Position numbers and translations under genes: made by a program. Under the pieces are notes generated by a model that did no database searches, was not told where the DNA came from, and worked only from the letters and a program-made list of their open reading frames with translations. A stretch of DNA of 64,000 bases from Zarea fungicola (Eukaryota > Ascomycota > Sordariomycetes > Hypocreales > Cordycipitaceae): the NCBI GenBank assembly GCA_900169235.1, contig FWCC01000094.1:62001-126000 (forward strand), written 5' to 3'. Positions 10,865 through 25,480 of this stretch are shown here, in pieces. Each line of letters begins with the position of its first letter. The first letter of the stretch is position 1.

Positions 10865-13800
10865 ATAGTGCATTTGCACTTGTGTATGAATCAGATCTAT
10901 TTGGACATGCAGTTAGTTTATATCGGCTTTTATAGCTTAGAGGTAGAAGAGAACAGAAGTACATGTCTTGTATTCGTTTCAACTTGCACCATAACGTCGT
11001 TACCACAAGTGCTTTCGAGGCGAGTGTTCGTATGTCAACTCTCAGTCGCGTCTGAGACTGGACAGACTGAGGTGAACTCGGTGATACTGGTCAAAGTCGC
11101 CAGTTTGACAGCCCGCTAGACTTCACAGCGCCAATTAGTTGTTATTACTTACTATTACAATTACCTGTCAGCTCACAGGGTTACTAGACAATTAGAGTCC
11201 GCACGTTTGATGCCCGTTTGATGACCGTTTGCAGTTCAATGGCAGTTTTGACCATGTTCTCAAGCAGTACGATAACTCCATCGACCAAGTATTTCCAGTA
11301 GATTGTACGAGTGGCTAAAGTGAGTACGCCCATCATCTAGAGCTAGGGCTTCCCCCACAGCTGTATGATATTCCTTCATCCTCAAGTTAGCCAGGAATAC
11401 ACACTACAAGCAAGCACTGTCCTTTTGAGTAACTGACCCTTATGGCGCGCGGTGTGCGAAAGACCAGCAGTGTCGATGTCAAGTGGGCGATGTACCACTA
11501 ATCTTTTCAGCCTAAATAAATATATACAGTCGCTCCTCTCTACGAGCCGAAGTAACTGTACCAGTCATTAATACCTTGCTCTCACTACCCAGCATCCGCT
11601 CCACTACACAACAATAGAGAATCAGCTGACCAAAGCACAACATGCTCTAACGCAGTATTGAGCAGCAATTTTTGACCATGTGGAGGATCTGCACATTGCA
11701 GAGAAAAGACGACTACTTCCAATCGGTATAACCAGAATCAACGACTCCGAGGCACGAGCCTGTGGTGAAGGATAACAGCGAACCTTTAACCTAGTTGTTT
11801 AAATCTATTTATTAAGAGCTACAAATGCGCAAATAAAATTAATGTTTTGCACGCCTAAATGCTTATATTGAATCGGCACAGTCATGCTACACAGCCTGAC
11901 CTTACACAGCCTGAGCGTCAGATGCCCCTGGCAAGTATTGTTCTCACCGATAGCACGACCAGACCAGTACATTTTCAATGCAATAAATACTTTCCATGGA
12001 GACCCAGAATCTTCCAGGACTGAAGTTCTCGACTATGGATCATTCTATCTTCAAATGACCCTCAAGTTCCCCTCAATGCAGAGGACGGTCTAAGACTTTT
12101 ATACGCTCACAAGTTTGTCTATATTCTGTCTCAGGATGGAGGATTTCAACTATTTCTACGGCAATGTATAGACGCACATGGCCCATGTGACCGATATGTT
12201 GACAAGCAAGCAGTTCAGAAACTGCATAAGGCCTAATTAGACAGTAAACAAACGAGCCATGGTACGAATTCAGCTGAAGAAATTATAGATAGTCCTGTTC
12301 ATGTAGGAGTATTCGAGACAGCCTGAATGCCAGTAACTACGGGTTCCTCGACTCCACGAATAATCAGCCTCCGATGAAGCGTAGTCACCATTTTCCAACT
12401 AATTCAGGGAGCATTAGGTAGCTTTCCAGCAAAGCTCTTGACTCACTCGAAGTCAAAATGCTCCTTAAGAGACTGACTATTATAACACATTGCATTTAGG
12501 ACGCAGGAAAACTTGCCCCGCAATTCGAAAAACAAATGGCATGGCTGGTTTCCTGAGCTAAAAATCCTCTAAAAAGATCTTGCTAAAGGATCTGTACAAC
12601 TCAGATCTTAAATAAGCTGGGGGGTTCTAGAGGGCTTTTTTTTTTCTGGTTTAGGATACACGCCATACCTACTTCAATTACCTTTATCAACAATGAGACA
12701 ACTAGAAGATCTAAGGATTAAATACGTCAATGTCTATATGACTCAAAGCTACATGCACCGTGGCCAATGCAGATCTGTCGGAGCTTTTCGGCTGTGATGA
12801 GCTAAATCCAGAAATAGTACATTCAACATCGCAGATAAGAGCCTTTCAGTTATGAATTTGACCAAAACCTCAGCATGGGAGATAAACATCCATCAACCGT
12901 TCAACTTATAGACTCAAGACTGCCTCTAACTCTCTCCAAGAGGGATTGAGCAGAATCCAGTCACTTACCCGTTACAAGACGTTAACCTATATTTTGTTGC
13001 TCTTCATCACAATTCATTCGTGTTGTCATGGATGAAGGTAGTCATAACAGTAATTTAAACGTCCTAGGGGGACTTCTATTACCGTGACAATGCAGTTCAC
13101 CTGTGGCTATCCAGCCTTAACCGGCCATGGTATGAAACCAGAACGTACTTAGTAATCTGTTCTTTTAACATCTGCGAGACTCCGGCCAAAGAGAATTTAA
13201 TGTCCCTCGTATTTCTTTACTACCCTGACTAAACTTGATTCAAAGCCAAGCAGCATTCTGCATTTCTGTTTTTGTTACTAGAGAAGTGAGGGTCAACAAG
13301 GGCCAGCCAATTCCCATTAAAAGAATTAGGTATTCCATACAATCAGTGTGCAACTACGGTAGATCAATCAGTAAAAAGTATTTTTGGCCGTTATCTAACA
13401 CTCGCCTTAGCCAATTATGCGCTTTTCATGAACAATCCTCTTCATTGTATGGATTAGCCGTATGCCATTGCTCTCGCTTTAATACGCCTTCTGAATAATT
13501 ACTGTTGTCACGCAACGAAGGACCACAAAGTCAATGTAGAGTGAGTGGACCTATCTCCAATTACATGATAAGGAGACCTTAAATTAATGATAATAATATC
13601 TGCAAACCTAATGCGCAAGTGCTGATTTCGTTGTATGATTTGCTGTTCTAGTTGCACTTTCTACTTCGAATCCCTATTCAGACCAGTACACAGTGAAATT
13701 TCGGAAACGGAAATAACTATTCCAGCAAATCATGGTAAGGTGCAAAGAGTTTAATGGTGGAGCAGAAGAATGACTCTTGAATATATACCCAACACAACTT

Positions 13801-14303
13801 AGGAACGAAGCCTCAGAAACCACTTGCCAACCATCGAACTAGAGGTAGGTAGCGGGGTGAAGTAGTTACTGACCCACTTCTACATTGCGTTTCAAAGGAT
13901 ACTGGCAAACTGGTAAGGCAGTGCTCGTGATAACAGTATATCCACATGGGCCACCAGTTAATTTGCATTCCAGCTTGCCCAGTTTTTGTTGACCGTCTGA
14001 TCATAAAGACAACTTACCCAGTAAATAAGCACGCTATTTTTCTGTATTTCAGGTTGTTGGCTAACCCAAAAGAGGCAAAGGTGACAACGTACCTGGCTAA
14101 ATTATACCTACGCCTCGTGCACGTACCCTAACTATAACTACTGGTAGTACTAATAACCTAAGCACTCTGCCGCCCCTCACCCAAAGGCGTCTATCCCCGC
14201 GAAACGTTATCTCAATTTCAACGTTGCCAGCAGCCGGCGATGCACCGTTGATGCTAGTGCAATTCTCTGACCCTCCATTACCTTGTTGGCATAAAAAATC
14301 AGG
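10865..14303. other. Gene-poor AT-leaning stretch
   Basis: About 3.4 kb without a supportable gene. Stop codons are frequent in all frames and no frame shows domain-like sequence. There is a T-run near 12638-12647 and short near-repeats (for example ACACAGCCTGA twice near 11890-11915). It holds the 3' end of hexA and the promoter of the next gene. I looked for transposase or reverse-transcriptase motifs and for tRNA boxes and saw none. Confidence 0.5.
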
Positions 14304-16934
14304 ATGTCAGATAGATACCACAGTTATTATCAAGCCGGTCGGGCAGCGGGCTCGAATCCTTCAAGGGCTTCGGTCCCCAATGGCAGTGGACATCATCCAT
14401 CTTACGCAGACGACACATACTTGGTTCCTGCGTCCAGTCGACATTCCATTACTGCACCCAGAGGCTATGCAAGCTCTAGTACTTCCTCCGGCCAGCCCAC
14501 AACAACAAGACCGTATGCCGTTGATCATGATACTCCACTGCACACCAGACAACGAGACCACAGTCGCTTGAGGCGATCGACCATCGACTCGACAACCAGA
14601 CCTCCCATCATCGTAACCACGACGCAAAACGATCGATCAAACAGCAAGTTGCTCCGCGGTACGGGAATTCATAGTAGTAGTCCGGTGCGGGACGGCTACC
14701 GCCATGGTGAATCTCAATATTTTGCCGTACCGTCTTCAACGAGCCGTTCTCGCAGTGCCGTAAGGCAACATCACCTAGAAGACCACTCTCGTCCCAGGGA
14801 TCGTGAAGGTGGTCTTCTCAGTCCCCACAATGCTAAATCCCATCGCAATTCTCGTCCTTCCGTCATCTATCCAAGCAATTCTCGACACAGTACAGCCGCT
14901 ATTGACTATGGTGACGACGGATATCAGTACACGAACGCTGGCGAGCTCGTTCGTTATGACCTTGACCATTCCACAATGTCTCGCTCCAGCCGACAGGACA
15001 GTACCGATCGGGACTATTACCATGCTAGGAAATCGTACGGTGGAAATCGCAAAATGGGTGATTCAAGATATGACTCTGAGAAGGGCTATGCCGTGGCCCA
15101 CAGACGTCATGATGGACATGGTGGTCCTCCGCCATCCACACGTGGCTTTGATAGGATTAGTAGAGAGTACGATTCCGAACGAGATCGAGAGCGGCATTCT
15201 CTCCCCGCTGCCCCAAATCCTCCAAACCCCATCCCGCACACCGATACCACTGTCAGCAATCTAGATCAACGAGAGCGCAGACGCCACAGACCCGTTTCCG
15301 TCAGCCAGGAATCTACGTATCGAGAAAGCTCGTATCGAGAAAGCTCGTATCGAAACCAAGATAATTTTCCAGATCACCGTGGCCGGCTGGGTAGTCGCGA
15401 CAACGTGGCTGAAGATAATCGGGCTCGTTCTTATTTTTATGATGACAGCGTCTCTAACCGCGGATTTGGCGTTCGTACCGATCTGGAGGATGCTGGTGAC
15501 GACCGATATCAGCGCGTAGATCTACGAAGAGGTGACATTCTTCATCCATCGGAGCGCTCCATGGACGGGTCACGCAAGCCACCTCAGAACCGGCCACTCT
15601 CATATGGGGGTGAGGGGAAATACCCGGATATTGGAAAGAAGGATATGGAGAGAAACGGAGCTCATAGTCTTTTGGAAAGCGTCGGTACGGGTCTGGGAAT
15701 AAGCGCTGCGACAGCTGCGACGGCTACGATTGTCAGTTCCACAAATGATAGTGACGCCAGCAAGGGTCTTCAGGACATGGGGCCTAGCAACGGTGATCCT
15801 ATTCCAGAAATCACGCCACGCATGGATTGTATCGGTGTTACTTCACCGGGAATTCATGTTGATGAGATAGACGGTCGTCATGGTCCGCCGTCCGGACACA
15901 TCACGGGTGTTACTGGCGATTTTGGTGAACAGTTTGATAATGGCGGTGCCTCATTGACAAAGGAAAATGCAGGGTCTGCTTCCGATTCGGATGATGTTGC
16001 AGGAGGTAGGGTTATCAGAAGGCATCGACCATCTAACTCTTTCAATCCTAACGATGCAGGTGATCTGCGGCAAATAAAACAGCAGCTCGCCGCTTTACGT
16101 GTTCAGGATAAAGAAGACCAGTTGAATCCGGTACCAGTTGATATTGATAGGAGGACAATTAGCTCTTTGTCTCCGAACGGAGAGGCTCCTGCCATCAGGG
16201 AGGCACGCAGCAGTGATGAAAGTTATGCCGTTGGGTTTCCCGTTAGCAAGAAACATACACGAGTGGTTTCACCTCCTCGAGATAAACGTGATGATAAACC
16301 CCTCAGGGGCATTTTGAAGCAACCGAGCGCTAAATTCCCTGAGGAAGCAAACCCTATTCGCGAGGGTGTTGCTCCTCACAAGGAGGATAAGAAGCTAAAG
16401 GAGGTCCCTGCCGGTGCACGCTGGACGAAAATCAATCGGAAGGTGGTCAATCCGGAAGCTCTCACTATTGGCAAGGAACGGTTTGAGGAACGGGATGACT
16501 TTGTCATTGTCTTGCGAGTATTGAGCAAAGAGGAGATACAAGCATATGCTGCTGCGACCCAGGTTCTTCGAGGTATGTAAATCCGGGCGTGTGTTTTACT
16601 TACAACTATTACTGAGGTTACATTAGAACGACGACGCGAGAAGGATAATCCGAGCCATGGACAGGAGCGCATGCACAGACAGGATGAAGATGGAGCGCGG
16701 CACCACCACCGTCATCGTGGTGAAGAGGAGGATGACGACAATGGTGATGGCCGGAGGAGAGGGGGTAAGATGGAATTGGATAGCAGCAGGAGACAGGGCG
16801 CTTTTAAGGATGAGGCGAGTGAAAGTTCCAGCGACAGGCGACGAGGTTCGGACAAGGAGGACGGTAATCGGAGGCGAACTAGGCAGGACGAATCAGGTAG
16901 TGACGGTGGGGGTGAGAGACGGGATCGCGACTAG
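14304..16934 (+). CDS. Ser/Arg-rich protein with conserved C-terminal fungal domain (DUF8035-like)
   Basis: Two exons, 14304-16572 and 16627-16934, give 858 residues; the 54-nt intron (GTATGT...ATTAG) has phase 1. The start MSDRYHSYYQ is the first ATG after several in-frame stops. Most of the protein is low-complexity and probably disordered, rich in Ser, Arg, His, Tyr and Asp, with a perfect 15-nt tandem repeat near 15316-15350 that encodes YRESS units. The one clearly folded-looking block is near residues 705-760: PAGARWTKINRKVVNPEAL followed by ERDDFVIVLRVLSKEEI. This is a motif I recall as conserved across Pezizomycotina and catalogued as DUF8035 (number from memory). The tail is a strongly charged His/Arg/Asp region. 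The function is unknown; the composition resembles scaffold or nuclear-matrix proteins, but no catalytic motif is visible. Intron placement is supported because splicing restores the charged LRERRREK continuation. Confidence 0.85.
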
Positions 16935-19465
16935 GGCGACAACAGAGGGTGGGATACGGGCCGCCGAAGGAGAACCAGGCGGGAGAGTGATGATGAGCGT
17001 GATGGCACTGGGGAGGATGGTGATAGGCAATACCGTGAGTTGCGCCATGGTCGAGAAGCGGAGCACATCGGGTGACATACAGCTGACAATCTATCTGGGA
17101 ATAATATTTTGACTATCGATTCTTTCACTCTATCAAGCGCACATGTACTGGTATCCTGCTTTCGTACTCTTATTGTGTGCGGATTTATGAGTGCCTGTAG
17201 CCGCATGGAGCCATTGGGTTTTTTTGGCATCTTCTTGTGTTGATTTGTGTAACAACTTATCCACCCGGCGGCTAGCGGGTTGAAACGTAGCACCTTGCAT
17301 GATGGGGGCTGTACGATTTGCAGCCACTGGAACGGGCCTTGACGGACAGGCATCCCTGCCCTGGTCTATGGGCCTGGAAATCTACGATCCTTATGTTGTC
17401 ATGCGTCTATTTGCCATGCAGTGTCTTTTGGTGGAACTTGGTAGCCTCGATTTTCCACTGATGCTTTCACCCGTTGAATCGCTAGTTCCGGGTAGTACAT
17501 GAGAGCCTACCAAAATATCGGAAGGACAGGCATTTAGATATAAAAAGGCAAAGGCCATATGTATATAGCTGAATTAAGCGGCAGCAAATCTACTCCATAG
17601 GATATGTAGGGTAGATGCTGAAAACCAAGTGCCGATCTTACCCAGTGCTTCACGTAGGGGACAACTGTCGAATGCTGCCTGTCTGGAGCACAAGTTTTGG
17701 CTTGACGCACCCACTCAACACTGCCATCGGCGCAAATACCCTTCGGTCAATATAGTTATGTATAACCTGCCGTGGACGTGGATTTGGATTGCGACAGGAG
17801 AGAGCAAGTTGCCTGCTACGTAGCAAGCGTACTTTTTAGTATGCATCATCCGCAGTATTCTTACGTGCAAGGGACAACAACAGTTCAAGCAAGGCAAGCT
17901 ACCGGAATAAAGTCAGGCTGTAACAATGAATGTAAGACGAAGGCTTAACTCACCTCGTATGAATGTACTGGTACCGTACGAGTACGGCTCTGTGGCACAA
18001 GGCTTAAATTAAACCATGCAGGTAGAGTGGGGGAAAAAAATCAAGAGCGGTATGACGAGATGCAGAGAGGCACGCCGGAAACCCAAGGAAAAATTGCAAA
18101 AAGAACGAACCAAGAAAGCATAGTTAGCGAACGCCGGACGCCCCAAAAAACAAGAAAGAGAACCGCGGATGCCTTCCGAGGTGACAACAGCCTGAAACAT
18201 AAGGGTGGGGACGGCACTTGTGAGCTGACACCATTTGCCAGCCATTATCACAACAAGAACAAGAGCGCCGCCGTTATTGGTCGACAGGTAGGCCGGGTAC
18301 GTACATATGTGAAGAGACGCCCAAGGGAAAGGGGCGCCGAATGCAAATTGGTGCAAGTGGGCAGCTGGAGCGGCCTTAAATTACTACCCAACGGGTGCCG
18401 CGGTCATCATCAACCTTGGACAATAAGATTACCATACGCGAAGATGCCTCGGCGCGGAAACGAATCTAGCCTAGCTTTACATCCGGTATACTGGTAAAGG
18501 CATTATGACCCAATTTAAAGTCAAGCAACGGGAGTGGTGCCGGAATCCGATGGGCTCCTTAATGTTAGGCTGTTGGTATTACCTCATTAATACTGTGTAC
18601 ATACAAACTGCTGCGTTATGTACACATGAAACCGTATCTGCGCAGCAGTTGACCCCGCTACTGAGCTCTCCGAGCCTCCTAACTTGTAGGTAGTTTTGCA
18701 CGTAACCAGCCGTACAAGCCACCTAAAGATGATCAACTCTGAACCTTTCCCTCATATAAGTAGATCCAATTAAATTTCCCGGCCGACGAGGGGCTCCACT
18801 GTACCGTGTCCTGCCTGTACACTGACGAACGGGGGCAACAGAAAACCAAGAAGAGAGAAGAAAAAAAAGGGAAAGGGGGATAAAATTTAACCATACGCTT
18901 TGGCTCGTAATAAGTTGCACATGCTCCGTACTCGATGGGGCAATCTTTGATAAGGCATTGTCGCAAGAAAATGTAGGTAGGTGAAGAACTTGTGCTTGCC
19001 TTTGTTGCACAGTGAAATTCAAACGTCGAACCACACTTGCGAGGAGAAGGACTTTCTGTCAAGCATGGACGCTGTAAATCCACACCACCACGCGTAAATC
19101 GAGCAAGATCAAAGACAATACTCGATGTAAATATTGGTCTTTGTGTATGCTTGAGTTCAGGGGCTGTGCCCAGGACAGCAAGCATGAATTAAGATGCCTG
19201 GGTCTCCACAGCTCGAGCCGATTATATGGAGATACATACATCTGGACACCCTCGTAGTATTGCTATCCAACACAACAGTAAACAGAACGGCCATTCACTC
19301 ATATAGAAGGAGGGTACAGCAATTAACGCTATTAGGTGTGGTTATACATAATACTGTAAACAGACATAGGTTGGCAGCTACATACTGTGCTCAGATTTGA
19401 CATGCAGGATTCTTCGGAAGTCAGCTGGATTTGGATGGGCCCTGCATCTCTGACATAGTCTACCG

Positions 19466-19481
19466 ATATATATATATATAT
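19466..19481. repeat. (AT)8 microsatellite
   Basis: An uninterrupted dinucleotide run inside the long gene-free stretch. It is likely length-variable between strains and has no evident function. Confidence 0.85.
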
Positions 19482-22400
19482 CTCACAATCTGAAGGGCAA
19501 ACCTGTTTGATTCGGTTGGGTCACGCAGTTATTAATGGAAGCTGATCTATCCAGGCTGTACCAGCCTGAGAGGCTGATATTGTGTTGGCACTGAGCATTA
19601 CCGATCATCGTATGGTGCTTTGGACGATCTGCTGGTCAGTGGCACAGTGGTTACTGCACTATCTTAGTTTCGCTGTACGGACTCATTTGCATTGGACCTT
19701 GTTCGATGTAAAGATTTGAGGAAAAAATGCCGTGTCGGCCCCTGATCGACTCAGTAGAGGAAGGCTTTTGGTCCTGTGCCAGCCATTGGCGGCGAACAGG
19801 GACTAAAGCGGGCGCCTTACAGGTCGTTAGGCAGGTCCACTACTCCGTAGTATGTAGGTAGTATAAGATAATAGCTTCCTCCAGGCCTAACTACCCCTGT
19901 AACTAGGCGCAACTGTCTTTGCTTTGCTAACGCTGCGAGCGCGGGAACTAATGTGTCTAGATGGAGACAGTGCCCATGAACCAGGTTCAACAGACACCAT
20001 GGCGATCTGATATGCGATGCATGCACCTGCGTGGAGGTCTGTACTTAGTATGCATACTACTGTGTAGTACTTACTAAGTAGTGTATTCCGTAGCAGCGAC
20101 GACAAATAACCACGGCGATGAATTCCATAATAATTAAATCATCAACATCCATTGTCTTAAAGTATCTGTGAAGCCAGCCTTGGCTATTGAGACAAGTAAC
20201 TTTGGAGCGCCAATACATCAGCCGCAATTCCAATCGTAGTTGGATCTTCTGTATCAGCTACCATGGACGATTCCAACACAGTACAATGTTAACTTGGGGA
20301 TTGAACCACACTATTGAGTGAGGATAAGAATAAATACTGGGTGGATAAATGCGGATACATAGCCAGGAGACTGTCGCGTAGAGCATGCATCTGAATTCGG
20401 TGATAAGTTGGGTTATTAAGGCAGTTGCAATCAGAAGACAGTAACGCCAAACGAATATCAAAAGTCATGCCAACTCCTTCAACGTTCCTTACCATAGGCA
20501 AGCTATGTGCCATACCCCAACGAATGAAGGGAGTTACTGAGCTACCGATGCGGGGACTGGCGAAGATTGAAAAAGGCGTCGGTCTGATCCCGTTGGAACG
20601 GGCGGTGCAGTGAATACATAAAAGTTAAGTATGAGAGAGCTGTGCCAGCTTTCTGCGACGAGAATCTAGCATGTGAGACATATTCGCTACACTTATCCGT
20701 CGCTCAGACTCACGAATCACCAGGAATCATTTAACTGGCAGATTGGCTTGTGTTGGTTGCAGCTGTACATGGTAATAAGTAGATGTCTGCAAGTTACTCG
20801 TCTAATAGTTGATAGTAGGTAGATTGGTACGGTTCACGGTAGTGCTTGTGGAAGCAATGTTTATTTGTAATGAGCATAACAACACTCTCACTAAAATTAG
20901 TACAATTTAGCAGAGTCCTGTGGGTCGTCTGTCCTACTCGACTTCGTCAACCAGGGGGCTCCATTTTCAGAGCTCTCATGACGCTCAAGTCGTCCGGCTT
21001 TTCTTCCGAACTTGAGAGGTCCAGCGACTTGGTAAGACTCATGCTAAAATATGTACTGGTAACTAAAGGAAGAGAGCAAAGTGGGTACTTTCAAGAGGGC
21101 AAGAAATACTGGGTAAGAGAAGAGGCACTCTGCAACTACGGCATTCATTGATCAGGAATATGAAGGCAAGGCCAGGCTCATCGCTAGGCAATAAAACGCC
21201 ATAATGCGCCGCGCGTCGAAATTACTATCGAGTGCGTGGGCCTATAGAACTCAGAATCGTAGTGCAAATTACAATTGGCAGATGTTTCGGAAGAGGACTG
21301 ATTGCTATTAATAACGGCCGTGGTGAGACTTGTCTCCATACCCCTTAAGTAGCCCACCAGCCATCAAGCCCATTTATTTGGGTAGCTGGGAAAGTCTTCG
21401 TTAAAGAGACGTGTTTACCTGCACTGTACGCATCACTCTGCACGGAGGACAGAGCTGGTTGCACGCTTGTAACTGCTGCAACTGTTACTGGCACATACAG
21501 CATAGGCTGAAAGTCACACTAAATGTCTGTTCCAACGGCTCTTCAAAGAACACAGGACTGGCTGGCTCCCCTACGTTGACCCGCTCCCCTGGCCTGGTTC
21601 CGTGCTTAATGCCCATTCTTCAAGCTCTTCTTTTCTACTCTGTATTTTGCCGGTGAATACCACTCTTACGACTTTGGAAGTGTCCCATGTATAGCACCAA
21701 CCTCATTCTGACTTGATAAAACAACAGGAAGGGAACCGAAGGGAAGTCTTCGCACTGAATTCCAACCGTCCAGTGCGCAACGACGATATCGACCACGCTT
21801 TAGATAACTTGTTGCATTTCCCATTTGAATGTGGTTTTTAGCAGGTCCAATCGGTTATTTACGTCACCACATTGCTTATTCGCACGCCATATAATCTGTA
21901 CACTGGCACCAGACACTTTTGACCAATGTCCGTCAAGTCACACCCACGAAGCTGAGTCCAATCACTACCAGCAAGAGCAATAGTAACATCTGTCACTGGT
22001 CAACCGCCAATACAGCCCCTGCATCTGAGCTTGCCTCTATACTTGCGGTACCCTGAATAGATTCTTTGCTTTCACCGGCCCATAGCGAAAGGTAGTCGAT
22101 GCGGAGCACCGTCCTACAACCTACATCACCGATATTCCTCGCACAATACATCGCTCCCTGTTGTTCATCTTTACCAAACCCAAGTACATACATAAAAATC
22201 GAAGGTGTGTGTCCCTTGTTTTCACGGCAGTAGCGACAAGGGGTTTCCTCCTTTTTTTCTTAGTGCTGACCCAACTGTTAGCTCCACCATTTGTCGCAAC
22301 GATCCCACTGGAGCTTCCACACCCCAAAAAAAAAACTCAAACCTTTCGCGGCTGCAAGCACAACACAGTGTAAGTACTCGCTGATACATTTACCTGGAAA

Positions 22401-25394
22401 GCGTAAATTGTTATTAAGCTGACAGTACAGGTGCTGTGAATACCTATCAGAATCAAACTCATAGCAAACTATGACGCTTGGTGTGAACCTGTATTTTGAT
22501 TGGTAGCTGAAAGCTGCGCTTTTTTCGCCGCGAATCTCGAGAATCTTATCCATTTCGAAAGATTGGCGCATTTACATCCAATAACAGGCTTCCCGAGCTG
22601 TCAGCTTCCAATCGACAAAGCGAGTACCTCATCTCGTCTAAATCACCCTCGCTATCGAGTAAGTGACTGGCGTCTTTGGCCGAGATGTCGACAATGGCTT
22701 CTCCTGTGTCGGGCAGCAGAACTGGTTCACGAAATGTTTATTGTTGAAACGGCTTCCAAATTGATGACCAGGTCATTCCAGCGCCATGTCGAACGCCTCA
22801 AAACCAGACTGGCTTGTAGGCCGCCTAAATGACAAGCAGATGGACGCTAATACTCAGTGCATTTCAGATTATATCAATGTCGAGCACTACGACCATGGCA
22901 ACACCGCATCAAATCCGGAGCCATTTTAAAGATGACTTGGTATGTTTGCAAACTCCCTTTATATTTCTTGTTTCTTTTCGCAACCAAACCAATGTTGGCG
23001 CGTGCCATGCGACGACCCCCTCAAGTGGGGGGGAAACCCTGTTTGCTATGCCTTCGTTAGTCTTATGAGCCTACGATTGAATGTTGGGTATTGCTTCTCC
23101 CCAGCAAGTGATGGCATCATGACAAAAGCTTGCCAACTGGCTTCTTTCCAACCCGTTCCGCTCTACCTGGATAAAAAATCCGGGGCTTGTTTATACGACA
23201 TCTGCGCGTTGCTTCAAGTGACAGGACTTCGTCTTGCCGCAGCGCGTATTATAGGCACAACAATGCTTGCAGCAACGGCTGTTAGGAAGGCAGAAACCAC
23301 ACGCTCTGCTAGCGGAAGTTGGCTTCTACAAGTTGCATTGGAACTTTCCCAAACGGGTATGGAGCGGAGTGTTCGTCAAAGGCTGGAAATGACGCCTGGG
23401 TGGGTGGGTGTGACGGTCCCCTCACTTCCAATGAGAGTCCCAGCAGAAGTTGGTGGCTGCAGAGAACATGCTCCTGTGGGTCCGCTAGGGGCTTATCCGA
23501 TGACAAGAAAAGGGTTGTCGAATGGTGGCAGCAGGGGCCAAGGAACCAGCTACATTGTGCTTTGGCGTGCCCGTGAGCGCCACCCACCAGAACAACGGGC
23601 AGTGACAGTCTGGTATTTGATGGGCAATGCAAAGCTGCGCGCCACATGAAGACCTGATTCAAGCTCACTGAGTCCCGTTCCGAGGCCGAGCTTTCGAGAA
23701 GTCACTGGCAGACGTTAAGGGCTGGAAAGCAAATGATGGCTGATTCGAAGCCTGTGATTGCGCCAGAAGCAAGGTGAAGAAGGGTACTGCGAAGCACCTG
23801 AACAAGAACTACTTGGTACCTTGGACGGAGTACCAGCGTCATGGCTTGCGCTGCAGCTGGTGGGGAGGGACGTCGAGATCCCCATCGTGATCAAGCTTGT
23901 TCGCGATGGAGGAACCTGCCCGCCTCCCTACGCGAGTCTTTACCTGCCTGGCTCTCAAAGTATTGGCGTGGACGACAGCCTGACTTTGCTTTGGAAAGGG
24001 TTGGTCCGCCCCGGAACCGGGAGCATACACCCCAGCCGCGGCCTGCACACCGCCGTCGCCAACCAAAAAGGGCCAACCCTGCCTGGTTGCCCGTTGGTTA
24101 GTCGCGGGTCCATTGCTGTTTAATTACCACCCTGTTACAGCCATGCCTCTCGATTGGCCATTTAATCAAAAGCTGGGGCCAATCCTTGCTTCTAGGCTCA
24201 AGCGTGGCCGGCCAACCCCGGTGTGCTACATTTTGGACCACTTTCTGCGCTGTTATGCAAACGCTGCCCCCACAACAATACGTTAGAGCCAGACTCGTAC
24301 ATTACGGTCTCCACCACACCTCTCCAGGAGCGCTTCACAAGCCACAGACAGACCCTGGCACTGCGTTGAAGACGCTGCCTGCCATCAGAATGCAAGCAAC
24401 ACGTTACGAGTAGAACAAGGAGATGGGGACAGGAACAAGAACAAGACCGAAGAGTTTGTTCCACAGGCATTCGACGCGCGTATACATTTGTTGCTGCCAG
24501 TCATTGAAAACCAACCTCTCTCTCTACTCTTGCTTGATTGGCCGAGGCTTGTCGTTTTTATCGATGCTAGGTACTTTCAGGCTTGCGCTCTCTGGCACTA
24601 GTCTGAAATGCTGTGGTGCTACTCGGCTTGTACTCGGGGCAGTCAAGTACTTCTCTTTAGTCCTTTCCTAGTGGAACGAGAAGGCCGTTTTTCGTTCTCT
24701 GTTCTGAGTCTTCTGCTGTGTAGCAACCACCAACTGAGCGAACAATTCCCCCTGACACCACCCCGCTCTTAGCCTTTTGGAGCGCCTAAAGTACATTTAT
24801 CAGCTCATTTTTCGATACCCACTTCTGTTCCTACTTTGGGCTCTCTTTCCTCCTCCCCTTGCCACTTTTCCTGGACACGGGCTGTTTTGGGCTCTGGGCT
24901 GGCTCATTTAGCCACAATGCCCAACCAGTGCCGGAGAGCCTCAGCATCCAGTGTTGTTCTATTGCTGCAATCTCTTTCACCTGGGTACTCTGGCCTTCTC
25001 TGACCCATTATTGTACATCCACATGCCGAATCCTGGCCGCCTCTTGCAGCTGTCCACGCAAGGGCCTGTTGTTCGATGCAGAACAAAATCCCTGTCGCCG
25101 TGCAGCACAGTTAGCTTTCGGCAGCCTAAGCTGGACGGGTGCTACTTCCCCACGTTGTGGCCCGCCCCCCAACGTCGTCTTCACTAGGAAAACATCCTGC
25201 ACAAGGACCCAGTTTGCTTTAATCAGCCCCCTTTCTAGGCCTAGCACGCCTCACCCGTGGCATCCCAGTCTCGTCCAGGGGACTACTGCTCCACCACACG
25301 CCTCCCCAGACCTTTTTTGACAGCGTCAAGGGGCGAAATAAAACACAACCACTTACCTGCTTCACCACTTTGTTTTCTCTCGTGCGTTGCATAG

Positions 25395-25470
25395 GAGTAC
25401 TGTGTTCTCTCGCTCTCTCGCTTTCTCTCGCTCTTTACTTTCTCGTTTTCGCTCCCTATAGCCTTATATC
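25395..25470 (+). promoter_or_regulatory. CT-rich tract before the first DUF8032-like gene
   Basis: The strand is dominated by TCTCTCGCT-type units just upstream of the start codon region. Pyrimidine tracts in this position are common near transcription starts of fungal genes, so this probably marks the core promoter or start of the leader. That is inference from position and composition only. Confidence 0.45.
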
Positions 25471-25480
25471 TCTCCCGCCA

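Noticed and set aside
14345..14365. GGGCTCGAATCC resembling a tRNA B box
   Set aside because: It lies inside the coding exon of the Ser/Arg-rich protein and no A box or acceptor stem pairs with it.
20295..20312. Reverse-strand GGTTCAATCCC resembling a tRNA T-loop
   Set aside because: The flanking bases do not form a five-pair T stem and there is no plausible A box upstream.
22942..23649. 235-codon open frame in the gene desert
   Set aside because: No domain, uneven composition, overlapping frames on the other strand, and no splice partners.
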